A DNA stretch of 64,000 nt from Mesorhizobium wenxiniae. GTDB taxonomy: Bacteria > Pseudomonadota > Alphaproteobacteria > Rhizobiales > Rhizobiaceae. Location of the stretch: positions 1 to 64,000 of the forward strand of contig NZ_NPKH01000041.1 of NCBI RefSeq assembly GCF_002284535.1. Reading direction: 5' to 3'. Below, one piece after another: positions 10,036 to 17,562 of the stretch; the first letter of the stretch is position 1, and every line of letters begins with the position of its first letter. Position numbers and translations under genes: made by a program. Below the pieces are notes generated by a model. The model had not been told where the DNA came from and searched no databases. It worked only from the letters and a program-made list of their open reading frames with translations.

Positions 10036-10226
10036 TACTTTGGCTCAGTTGCATCGTACTTTTCCGGAGATCGATTCCGATCTTCGGGCGGATGCAGTGG
10101 TTCGGAGCATTGCCGGAAGCGCTGTTGGGCTGCTTGTTATGGGACGACGCGCGCGCATTCAAAAGCGACGCAATTGGAGGCCGCAAAAGGAAAGGTGAGA
10201 GTTTTCGATATTTGGCTTGGTTTGGA

Positions 10227-11138
10227 TCAGCCGGTGCGACGATCGAAGCTGCCGACAAGCTTCCTGTGGAAGCGGATATAGCCTCGCTCGGTCGTGCGCA
10301 GGTGTTCGGCGACGATCTGATGGAAACGCGGCAGGCGGTGAAAGGGAACGGCCGGATAGGAATGGTGCTCGGAGTGGTACGGCATGTTCCACGCCACGAA
10401 GCGCACCAGCCGCGTGGTAAAGGTGGTGCGGGTGTTTTCGAGCATGTTGGCGACATGCGGGCAAAGCGCGTGCTCGGCCAACAAATAGGCCCGCAAGAAG
10501 GGCTGGCCGACGAGCACCGGCACAATCCAAACCCACAGCAGCAGCGACGACTGCACGGCCAGTGAGATCATCAGCAGCACCGCATAGGCGGTCAGGAATA
10601 AGCGTGCTTCCGAAATCACCTTGTCGCGGCCCTTTTCCGGCACGAAGCCGTCGCGGTTCCGGCCGGCCGCGTTGACGACGATCACGCGCGCCATGCTGGT
10701 CCAGTAGGGGACGCCGGAGAGATAACGCAGGTACTGGACTATGGTCTCCGGTTTCGGCGCCATCAGTTCGGGGTCGTTGTCCGGATCATGCGTGTGGCGG
10801 TGGTGCGCGAAATGGAAATAGCGGAACCAGGCCGGCGGCAGCAGGATCAGGAAGCCTGTCACGGTGGCGACGGTCCGATTGAGCCACGCCGTCCTGAAGG
10901 CCGTTTCGTGGATGGTCTCGTGCAACAGCGTGAAGAAGAAGACGATCAGGACCCCCTGCGGCAGCATGAGAATGGGCCAGAACGGAATCCGGGCGGCGAT
11001 CAGCACGCCCAGCACGACAACCAGGCCGCCGTGAACGGTCAGCCGGACAATGCCGGGCCTGTCCAGTTTGGCGGTGAGGTCGCGACGATCCTCGACCGAA
11101 AGGCTGGCGATGATGGTGCGGTGGTCGATTTCGCTCAT
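10227..11138 (-). CDS. Fatty-acid-desaturase-like integral membrane diiron protein
   Basis: 303 aa with about four hydrophobic segments (roughly 30-52, 56-72, 85-100, 185-215). Three histidine boxes are present: HETIH near residue 75, HFAHHRHTH near 110 and HSEHH near 262, the diiron ligands of membrane desaturases/hydroxylases. The exact substrate cannot be told; acyl lipids are the default. The ATG overlaps the stop of a small upstream frame (ATGA). A second such protein lies at 42505-43515. Confidence 0.8.
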   Translation of the reverse strand: MSEIDHRTIIASLSVEDRRDLTAKLDRPGIVRLTVHGGLVVVLGVLIAARIPFWPILMLPQGVLIVFFFTLLHETIHETAFRTAWLNRTVATVTGFLILLPPAWFRYFHFAHHRHTHDPDNDPELMAPKPETIVQYLRYLSGVPYWTSMARVIVVNAAGRNRDGFVPEKGRDKVISEARLFLTAYAVLLMISLAVQSSLLLWVWIVPVLVGQPFLRAYLLAEHALCPHVANMLENTRTTFTTRLVRFVAWNMPYHSEHHSYPAVPFHRLPRFHQIVAEHLRTTERGYIRFHRKLVGSFDRRTG

Positions 11139-11359
11139 ACCGGCAAGCTTATCGCCGGGGCGCCGTCCGGTAAATCGGCGCTCGGTAACAGACGCAGGTT
11201 TTTACGCCGGTCCAGAAATAGAACCAGATCGTCGGATGACCACTGTTTCGCGGGCAGGCCCGGGATATGATATGGCAAGCTTGCCGGCTGCGCATCCCTG
11301 ACCGCCTCGATGCTATCGGGTGAGAATGCCGCCTGCCGCAGCGCGTAGCTTGAAATCAT
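11135..11359 (-). CDS. Hypothetical small protein upstream of the desaturase
   Basis: 74 aa, starts MISSYALRQAAFSPDSIEAV. No domain recognised. The main support is position: its TGA overlaps the desaturase ATG by 4 nt, a typical coupled arrangement, and AGGCGAT lies just before its ATG. It could equally be a chance frame in the desaturase leader. Confidence 0.35.
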   Translation of the reverse strand: MISSYALRQAAFSPDSIEAVRDAQPASLPYHIPGLPAKQWSSDDLVLFLDRRKNLRLLPSADLPDGAPAISLPV

Positions 11360-11421
11360 ATCGCCTGCCTCAGGCTTGCCGCGCACCTGCCGCAGCACGC
11401 CGCAAGCCAGGGATCGCGCGC

Positions 11422-11994
11422 TCAGCGCTTGAATTCAAGGATGTCGAGCTTCGATTCGTAATAGGGCGCCGGGAACTCGATGCGCCATTCGTTGGCGCTG
11501 TTGCGAAAGGTATAGCCGACCTGATCGCTTTGCGGGCCGCCGCCATAGGGTTTTGCAGGATCGTCGTTGACAGAAAGGGAGCCGAGATAGATCGAGCGCT
11601 TTTCGCCGTCGTCGAAGAAACGCCCCTTGGTGCGCTGCGAACCGGTGATTTTTTCCAGCATCCAGCCCGAACCGTCGTCGCTCACCTTGCACTTGAACCA
11701 GCCATAGATGACGAGCGGGCTCAGCCCGCCGGCCTTGATCGTAGGGCACTGCCAGTTGCCGGTCAGGTCCTTGTCGGAAAACGAGACCAACGGCTTTGCC
11801 AGCAAGGCGTCGAGCTGCTTGACATCGGCGGCGTCGCCAGCCCTGGCTTCGTCAAGGGCTGCCTTGCGCGTCTCGTCATATTTGTCGAGCCGCACCTTGT
11901 CGGCGGGCGTGATCAGCTTCTGCACCTCACCATCGGCGAGCGCGGGCAGGGCGAAGCAGCCAACGCCTGCGGCAATCAGGAGGCGAGCGATCAT
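11422..11994 (-). CDS. DUF4893-like secreted protein
   Basis: 190 aa from the ATG at 11994. It begins with a signal peptide (MIARLLIAAGVGCFALPALA, cleavage after ALA) and continues as a compact domain with WQCPTIKAGG, YGWFKCKV and FDDGEKRSIYLGS, which I recognise as DUF4893. Two cysteines could form a disulfide in the periplasm. The function is unknown. The longer frame to 12075 would hide the signal peptide and is rejected. Confidence 0.75.
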   Translation of the reverse strand: MIARLLIAAGVGCFALPALADGEVQKLITPADKVRLDKYDETRKAALDEARAGDAADVKQLDALLAKPLVSFSDKDLTGNWQCPTIKAGGLSPLVIYGWFKCKVSDDGSGWMLEKITGSQRTKGRFFDDGEKRSIYLGSLSVNDDPAKPYGGGPQSDQVGYTFRNSANEWRIEFPAPYYESKLDILEFKR

Positions 11995-12117
11995 CGGTGC
12001 GTTTCCTGGTCGAAAGCTGGAACAGCCTGTTTTCTCGTTTGGCATACAACTTACCCGTTCGCGGTGACATGTCATCCGTGCTTAACAGCGATCAGCTTAA
12101 AAATCGTGGTTTCGCCG

Positions 12118-13041
12118 ATGCGGATCTTGCTTACGGGATCGTCAGGGTGGCTGGGCAGCGCGCTAGCGCCGCGCCTGCGGGCTCTTGGCCATGGCGTCAT
12201 CGGTCTCGATCCGGCCCCGTCGGCGCAAACGCAGGTGATCGGCTCGGTCGCCGACCGTGATCTGGTCATGCGGACGATCAGGGAAAACCGCATCGAGGCG
12301 ATCATCCACAGCGGCGCGCTGCACAAGCCTGACATCGAACACCAACGTAACGAGGATTTCATCGAGACGAATGTGCGCGGCACGCTCAACCTGCTCGACG
12401 CGGCGGTGGTATCAGGCGTTCAGCGCTTCGTCTTCACGTCGACGACCTCGCTGATGATCTCGAAAGCCATACGCGCAGGCTTGACCGGCGGTACGCGCAA
12501 GGCCGCCTGGCTGACGGAAGACCTGTCGGCCGAGCCGCGCAACATCTACGGCGTAACCAAGCTTTCGGCCGAGCATCTTTGCCGCCTCTATCACGCCCAG
12601 TCCGGACTGCCGGTGATCGTGCTGCGCACTGCGCGGTTCTTTCCTGAGGCAGACGACATGGCGCATGCGATCGAGCAGTCGGACGCCAACACCAAGGCCA
12701 ATGAGCTGTTGTTCCGCCGGCTGACCGTCGAAGATGCCGCCGAGGCCCATGTCGCGGCGCTGGAGAAGGCGCCACGACTGGGCTTCGACATCTTCATCGT
12801 CTCGGCGCCAACGCCGTTCCGGCCCGATGATTGCGAGGCATTGATTGCCGATGCATCGTCCGTCGTCGCGCACTATTTTCCAGAATTTCCGGCGCTCTAT
12901 GCGCGAAAGGGCTGGACGATGTTTTCCTCGATCGACCGTGTCTACGACGCCTCGCGGGCGCGGGACAGGCTGGGCTTCGTCTGCAAGACAAGCTTTGCCG
13001 ATGTGATTGCCGCGCTCGCAGCGGACGAAGGGGCCGCCTGA
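12118..13041 (+). CDS. NAD(P)-dependent oxidoreductase / sugar epimerase-type extended SDR
   Basis: 307 aa. The Rossmann glycine motif GSSGWLG sits at residues 7-13, with IIHSGALHKPDIE near 65 and the active-site YGVTK near 145, as in NAD-dependent epimerases/dehydratases. Residues of the C-terminal half are typical of nucleotide-sugar enzymes but do not identify the substrate. The ATG at 12118 is chosen because the fold starts at once (MRILLTGSSG); the open frame runs far upstream without meaning. It is convergent with the DUF1638 gene 8 nt downstream. Confidence 0.82.
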   Translation: MRILLTGSSGWLGSALAPRLRALGHGVIGLDPAPSAQTQVIGSVADRDLVMRTIRENRIEAIIHSGALHKPDIEHQRNEDFIETNVRGTLNLLDAAVVSGVQRFVFTSTTSLMISKAIRAGLTGGTRKAAWLTEDLSAEPRNIYGVTKLSAEHLCRLYHAQSGLPVIVLRTARFFPEADDMAHAIEQSDANTKANELLFRRLTVEDAAEAHVAALEKAPRLGFDIFIVSAPTPFRPDDCEALIADASSVVAHYFPEFPALYARKGWTMFSSIDRVYDASRARDRLGFVCKTSFADVIAALAADEGAA

Positions 13042-13049
13042 TCGAACCG

Positions 13050-13679
13050 TCAGGCTTGTGCCGCCGCGCTGGCCAGCTCCGTCGTCAGGTCGCCATAGCC
13101 GGTCGAGCGGCGCTCATAGGCGAGGCCGAGCATTCTTGCGGCCTTCTCGGCGACCTTGTCGAGTTCCGGGTCGTCGGTCTGGGCGATATAGACCAGCTTC
13201 TCGTAATTCCCGAAATAGTCCTTGATCAGCTCCGGATGCCTGTCGAGGCCGAGCGGCTTCATGAAGAAGGCGTCGAACTGCCGGCACAGGAAATCAGTCA
13301 TGTAGAACGACATCATGTCGTCGTCGGCGACCTTCGCATAGGCATCCATGCCCTGATAGAAGGCAAAGCAATGCGGCCCGGCCATGCGCTCGACCCCATG
13401 CTTCTCGCAGACACGGTCAAGCAGGCCGCCGGTGCCGCAATCGGCGTAGCCGACGAAGATGTTACTGTAGCCGTCTGCCTTGGCCTTTTCGATTGCCTTG
13501 TCCATGGCTGGCGCGATGCGGTCCGGGTAGAAATGGAATTCCGCCGGCAAACAGGTCAGGTCGAGATGGTCGAGCCCCAGCTGCTCCTTGACGGCCAGAA
13601 CTTCGCGCGCAATCATCCCGCAGGCGATGACAAGCAGCCTGTCGCGTTGATCGGGTTTTAGCTTTCGCGCAATGCTCAT
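13050..13679 (-). CDS. DUF1638 protein (corrinoid-methyltransferase-associated)
   Basis: 209 aa. Contains LLVIACGMIAREV near residue 15, LPAEFHFYP near 44, YADCGTGG near 78 and HCFAFYQG near 103, the pattern of DUF1638. In my knowledge, DUF1638 proteins are often encoded beside MttB-like methyltransferases and corrinoid proteins in methanogens and bacteria. Conserved Cys and His residues suggest a metal or corrinoid/thiol role, unproven. Located 3 kb from the MttB/corrinoid pair and probably part of the same pathway. Confidence 0.8.
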   Translation of the reverse strand: MSIARKLKPDQRDRLLVIACGMIAREVLAVKEQLGLDHLDLTCLPAEFHFYPDRIAPAMDKAIEKAKADGYSNIFVGYADCGTGGLLDRVCEKHGVERMAGPHCFAFYQGMDAYAKVADDDMMSFYMTDFLCRQFDAFFMKPLGLDRHPELIKDYFGNYEKLVYIAQTDDPELDKVAEKAARMLGLAYERRSTGYGDLTTELASAAAQA

Positions 13680-13743
13680 GGAACCAGTTTAACCGATTTT
13701 CGTTGCTGTCCCACGAATCTATCTGTTGAGGGAGATACCATTC

Positions 13744-13884
13744 ATGAAACCGCTACGCATTGCTCCGATCGCCATTCTCGCTTGCGCCCTGGCACTTTCG
13801 GCCTGCGCCAACACCGTCCGTGGCGTCGGCAGGGACGTCAAATCGACAGCCAACGCGGTTGAGGACACGGTCGAGAACCCCTGA
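13744..13884 (+). CDS. Entericidin A/B-family lipoprotein
   Basis: 46 aa. The signal sequence ends with the lipobox LSAC, so the mature protein starts at a lipidated Cys followed by ANTVRGVGRDVKSTANAVEDTVE, the entericidin pattern. GAGGGAG precedes the ATG. Entericidins are tiny envelope lipoproteins linked to stress or bacteriolytic toxin-antidote pairs; in rhizobia single copies are common and their role is not established. Confidence 0.8.
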   Translation: MKPLRIAPIAILACALALSACANTVRGVGRDVKSTANAVEDTVENP

Positions 13885-14149
13885 TCCGCAGTCTCGCCAA
13901 AGCGCATTGCTCTCAAGATAGTTCAAGCGATGCGTATTAAGTCCTTGTAACATCTGGGAACGAGAAACTCGTGCTGCAAGGCGCGGATCGGTTTATGGTC
14001 CATTCGCCCAGACGAGGCCGAAGCGCGGAATCGTGTCCGCCTATTGCAATCATTTTCGTTGGGGCGGGCACGAAAAGTTGACTTTTCGAGCGGGGGACAT
14101 GCCGTTAATCTTTCCCTGTACTCTCAACAACGAAGCTAGGAGCCATAGG

Positions 14150-14365
14150 ATGAAGACCGCTCTCTTAGTTGTCGCCGCTCTGGGCCTTTCGGTGTCCGGC
14201 GCCGCAGCGGAATGTGTTGGCCACACTAAAACGACGGCTTCCGTAGATCAGCAAACCAAAGCTGCAAGCGTAGATCACCAGACCAAAGTCGCAAGCGTCG
14301 CGAATACGCCGACAACTGCCGAAACGCCGATCCTGAAAAAGGAAGAGGCGAAAGAATCAGAATAG
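14150..14365 (+). CDS. Small secreted repeat protein
   Basis: 71 aa. Signal peptide MKTALLVVAALGLSVSGAAA, then a low-complexity tail in which an eight- to nine-residue unit (TKxASVDxQ) repeats about three times. Ends with a charged KKEEAKESE. AGGAG lies 8-9 nt before the ATG. No family known to me; an exported low-complexity protein of unknown function. Confidence 0.6.
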   Translation: MKTALLVVAALGLSVSGAAAECVGHTKTTASVDQQTKAASVDHQTKVASVANTPTTAETPILKKEEAKESE

Positions 14366-14606
14366 GCGCTTCAACCCGCCCGATCCTACCATAGCACTCT
14401 AGCCGCTAGCGCCGGAGGCTGTCATCGCGGCAGCCAGCGAGGTTAAGCCGTCTACTAACGGTGTCGTTCTTTGGCGTGACACTGGATGCCGAAGGCCAGT
14501 CGAGTGGCTGGCAGCATGCGCAATGGTTGCGGCCATGCAACTGGCGTTAATGCAACAAACACCTAACAGAGTACAGGCCTGGGTGGCGGTGTCGTACAGA
14601 AATTCG

Positions 14607-14638
14607 TAAAAGGGGGCCGGCGCGACGAACGCCGACCC
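14607..14638 (-). terminator. Intrinsic terminator downstream of the Flp pilin gene
   Basis: On the minus strand, a GC-rich stem (GGTCGGCG paired with CGCCGGCC, one mismatch, 7-nt loop) is followed by CCCTTTT. It lies 35 nt after the pilin stop. The rest of 14366-14672 shows no gene. Confidence 0.5.
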
Positions 14639-14672
14639 TTCTCAGGCAGTAAGAGCGCTGGGTTTTAGCGTG

Positions 14673-14891
14673 TCAGGTTCCGACGCCCGTTCCCTCGTTG
14701 CAGGTGCCGAGCGGCGAGGCTTCCAACGCGGCGCACAGGCCGGTAAAACGCCCGGTGACCCAGCCACCAATCGCCAGGATCGCAAGTATCGCTGCTGCGG
14801 CAATGATGCCGACAAGGATCGAATATTCGACCATGGCAGCGCCTGAATCGTCTTGGCAAAACTGCCGGGCCGTCGTCATGAGTGTGTCCAT
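14673..14891 (-). CDS. Flp family type IVb pilin
   Basis: 72 aa. Short leader ending in DDSGAAMVEYSILVGI, the Flp/Tad pilin processing region with the conserved Glu-Tyr after the cleavage site, then a hydrophobic helix IIAAAAILAILAIGGWV. Flp pilins form Tad-type adhesive fibres. No prepilin peptidase or Tad assembly genes are in the window, so this is an orphan pilin gene, which is common in rhizobia. GGGGAACTCC precedes the ATG. Confidence 0.85.
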   Translation of the reverse strand: MDTLMTTARQFCQDDSGAAMVEYSILVGIIAAAAILAILAIGGWVTGRFTGLCAALEASPLGTCNEGTGVGT

Positions 14892-14954
14892 GGAGTTCCC
14901 CTTTTAGACCCGACGTGTCGACGTCGGTCCAGCAAAATGCGCGGGAGCTAATGC

Positions 14955-14973
14955 AATAGCATCATTCGAACGA
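14955..14973. repeat. 19-bp direct repeat, copy 1
   Basis: AATAGCATCATTCGAACGA, identical in sequence and orientation to 16160-16178. The two copies bound a 1.2-kb poorly coding stretch. Confidence 0.6.
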
Positions 14974-14987
14974 GGGACTAGAGCCGC

Positions 14988-15200
14988 CTAGAACCCAATT
15001 CTGATAAACTGCGGGCAGCCAGTCACCGCATAGCTTGGCGTCGTGAATGTCCCCACGCCCGTGAAATAATGGCAGATGAACCCGTCCGTTGGATCCTTTT
15101 CGTCGTGGTAGAGAACTGCGGTCGACGTAATCAGCAACCCGCCAATCGCCCCCGCCGCCAGAACTGTCAGCACCCCCAGAGAGACGACTGCTTTCCGCAT
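14988..15200 (-). CDS. Small membrane or secreted hypothetical protein
   Basis: 70 aa beginning MRKAVVSLGVLTVLAAGAIGGLLIT, a hydrophobic N-terminus that could be a signal peptide or a membrane anchor. The remainder (YHDEKDPTDGFICHYF, ending FIRIGF) has two cysteines and no known domain. The neighbouring Flp pilin gene on the same strand, 97 bp away, suggests a cell-surface role but this is a guess. Confidence 0.45.
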   Translation of the reverse strand: MRKAVVSLGVLTVLAAGAIGGLLITSTAVLYHDEKDPTDGFICHYFTGVGTFTTPSYAVTGCPQFIRIGF

Positions 15201-15442
15201 TTTTTAGCCCGTGACTCGCCTTCAACGCGTTTGTTGCCGATTGGAGTCCAGACGCGGCCAAGGTCGGCTTTAGGTGGCGCGCGCCAAGCCAACGGCTATT
15301 TTAAAGCCGATCCGCCCGCGCCTCATGGCGGGAGTGCAGGTTTTAACCTCACCGATCGAAGCCGACTTCATCACAATGAACGGCGACAATTCCAAAGAGT
15401 CAGGGCATGACCGGCGCATCGGAATTCTGCTGGATCGAATAG

Positions 15443-15712
15443 ATGTGTTGGCTGGGAAATAGCACAATTAGGCGCTCCGCGAAGGTAATCGCTGAGGCCG
15501 AGTGCGCCGAACGCGCCGCAAAGACGGCAAGATTGAAATCGCTTCGTATGGCAACTCAGGGTGACCTGAAGGTTTCGTTTCCGGAGGAGCTCGATTGCTC
15601 GCTGCTTGTCGCGGCACTGACTCAAGGCGAATCATCGGGCCAGCCTTTCAACCGTCTCAATGATGGCTTTGGCAAGGGCTTCGCCTTCATGGACAGGCTC
15701 GGAACCGAATAG
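15443..15712 (+). pseudogene. Possible remnant of a rhizobial small protein gene
   Basis: 89-codon frame whose part IRRSAKVIAEAECAERAAK and TARLKSLRMA resembles a helical motif I recall from small rhizobial hypothetical proteins, after which the similarity is lost. No clear ribosome binding site. Best viewed as a fragment. Confidence 0.25.
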
Positions 15713-16159
15713 CACAAACTGCTTCCTCGCTCGGCAACACCCCGGCTGGGCGGGTTTGTTCAATAGTTATGCGAACCAGTTTGAGGGCGGCCCAGGCGCT
15801 GCGGATGTTCTCTTGGACTCTATGCTGGCCACCAAGTCACGCAGCGGCTTGTTGCGCTTCTGGGGCCGGTATTTCTCCACCCGCCTGGTTCTCGCGGACC
15901 CGCTTTCGCATTGTAGTGGTGATCGCCTCCACGTCACCAATACCCCTATGCCCCGCGCCATGAAATTTGAGTCTGAGCGCGCTAGGGCTTGGTCAAGATG
16001 TTGCTAATGTGCGGGACAACGCTCTTCGCACTAGCGGGGCCGGCCCAGCGGCTTGGTTGCGAGGGGGACTGGCAGCTGGAGGCCGCTGGGCCTTGACCAC
16101 CAGCGAGCTTAAGAGGAGGCGCTGTGCTGGCTGACCAAAACTTGCGCTCAAGGCAACGG

Positions 16160-16178
16160 AATAGCATCATTCGAACGA
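16160..16178. repeat. 19-bp direct repeat, copy 2
   Basis: Identical to 14955-14973 and in the same orientation. Confidence 0.6.
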
Positions 16179-16296
16179 ACACTGTTCGTCAGTATGTTCC
16201 TCATGCCGGACATTGGGGGCGCTCAATCTGCTCAACGGCAGGCCAGCGGACGATGAGCAGCCGCATTTTGCCGCCATGTCGAGAGGCTGACGGAAT

Positions 16297-16395
16297 CTAT
16301 TGTTCGATCGGCAGCGGCTCATGGTCGAGGAGCAGCACCTCGCAGATTGCCTTGTAGGGCGCCGGCCGGGCGGCGTTGGGGGTCTGACGCACGAA
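16297..16395 (-). pseudogene. C-terminal gene fragment
   Basis: Reads FVRQTPNAARPAPYKAICEV then LLLDHEPLPIEQ and a stop; composition is protein-like, but a TAA lies immediately upstream in the same frame. Probably the 3' end of a decayed gene whose identity I cannot tell. Confidence 0.25.
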
Positions 16396-16592
16396 TTAGC
16401 TGACAGAGGTTGGGACCGTGGGCATGGCGTGATCGCGGAAGTACCGTGCGTCCAATAGCTAGCCGGCCGGCGCCATGCCGACGGCAATGCCTATGCCGAT
16501 CGAGAAATCCAGTGGCGAGCTTGCCGCCGAGGTCAATCGGACAAAGGCGCCGAGGGCACCGCGCCAGTCCCTCGGGAAATTGGCTAAAAAGC

Positions 16593-17291
16593 TCAGGCCG
16601 ACGCGCGGACGTTGTGCTTGCGTTTCATGAAGTCCTTGGCGGTTTCGACCGCCACGGCCGCGTCGCGGCAATACGCGTCGGCGCCGACGGCTTTGCCGAA
16701 TTCCTCGTTGAGTGGCGCGCCGCCGACCAGCACGACATAGTCGTCGCGGATGCCCTTTTCCTTCATCGTGTCGATGACGACCTTCATATAGGGCATGGTC
16801 GTCGTCAGCAGCGCCGACATGCCGATGATATCAGGCTGGTGCTGTTCGATGGCGTCGAGATATTTTTCCACCGCGTTGTTGATGCCGAGGTCGATGACGT
16901 CGAAGCCGGCGCCTTCCATCATCATGCCGACGAGGTTCTTGCCAATGTCGTGGATGTCGCCCTTGACGGTGCCGATCACCATCTTGCCCTGCTTCGGTGC
17001 GCCGGTGGCGGCGAGCAGCGGACGCAGGATGAACATGCCCGCCTTCATTGCATTGGCGGACAACAGCACTTCCGGCACGAACAGGATGCCGTCGCGAAAA
17101 TCCTCGCCGACGATGCGCATGCCCTCGACCAGCGCCTCGGTTAGCACCTTGTAGGGCGCCCAGCCGCGCTCGAGCAGGATTTGCGTCCCTTCCTCGATTT
17201 CTTCCTTCAGTCCGTCATAAAGGTCGTCGTGCATCTGCTGCACGAGCTCGTCGTCGGAAAGCTCGGAAAGGATGATCTCGTCGTCGGCCAT
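16593..17291 (-). CDS. Corrinoid (B12-binding) methyl-carrier protein, MtgC/MtbC-like
   Basis: 232 aa, standard length for this family. An N-terminal four-helix cap (residues 10-100) is followed by a B12-binding Rossmann domain with the base-off motif GDIHDIGKNLVG near residue 112; its histidine is the lower cobalt ligand. SALLTTTMPYM and VVLVGGAPLNEEF are the usual later marks. It carries the methyl group from an MttB-type enzyme to the THF methyltransferase. AAGGAG precedes the ATG at 17291, an inner start preferred to the frame's first codon. Divergent from an MttB-family gene 271 bp away, so the two are almost certainly partners. Confidence 0.92.
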   Translation of the reverse strand: MADDEIILSELSDDELVQQMHDDLYDGLKEEIEEGTQILLERGWAPYKVLTEALVEGMRIVGEDFRDGILFVPEVLLSANAMKAGMFILRPLLAATGAPKQGKMVIGTVKGDIHDIGKNLVGMMMEGAGFDVIDLGINNAVEKYLDAIEQHQPDIIGMSALLTTTMPYMKVVIDTMKEKGIRDDYVVLVGGAPLNEEFGKAVGADAYCRDAAVAVETAKDFMKRKHNVRASA

Positions 17292-17383
17292 TTTTAATCC
17301 AGCTCCTTGCCGCACGGATACAGTTGCGGGGCCCCAATATCACGTCAATACCTAACCCGCTACAGGCTTGCGTCCATAGCTGA

Positions 17384-17447
17384 TTTGCGACTTCCCGCAA
17401 AAGGAAAGCGACTGCAAATCTATTGGAATTCTTGTCGATTTTGCGAC
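17384..17447. promoter_or_regulatory. Candidate operators in the corrinoid/MttB divergent control region
   Basis: Contains TTTGCG and CGCAAA arms with 6-bp spacing at 17384-17401, an outer inverted pair GATTTGC (17382-17388) / GCAAATC (17414-17420), direct repeats of GCGACT 22 bp apart (17387-17392, 17408-17413), and TTTTGCGAC at 17439-17447. The TTTGCGAC element matches the half-site of the palindrome at 1269-1290. AraC-type regulators often bind repeats spaced about two helical turns apart, so this may be a target of the GlxA regulator. Confidence 0.45.
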
Positions 17448-17562
17448 AGGCGTTGGCGCTGGCGGGCCGTTTCGAATAGGGTGCATGGCTACGATCCGGC
17501 CAGAAGCCGCGATATGCGGCCGTAATAATTCAGGCCAGAACAAAAGTCAGGGAAGGACGATC

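Larger units (their letters stand above)
15201..16592. other. 1.4-kb poorly coding region with gene remnants
   Basis: No frame here has convincing start, composition and length. Two stretches look like decayed genes and are listed separately (15443-15712 and 16297-16395). The second copy of the 19-bp direct repeat is at 16160-16178, and 16449-16460 repeats CCGTGCGTCCAAT-like sequence also seen in the palindrome at 9998-10035. Confidence 0.5.
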
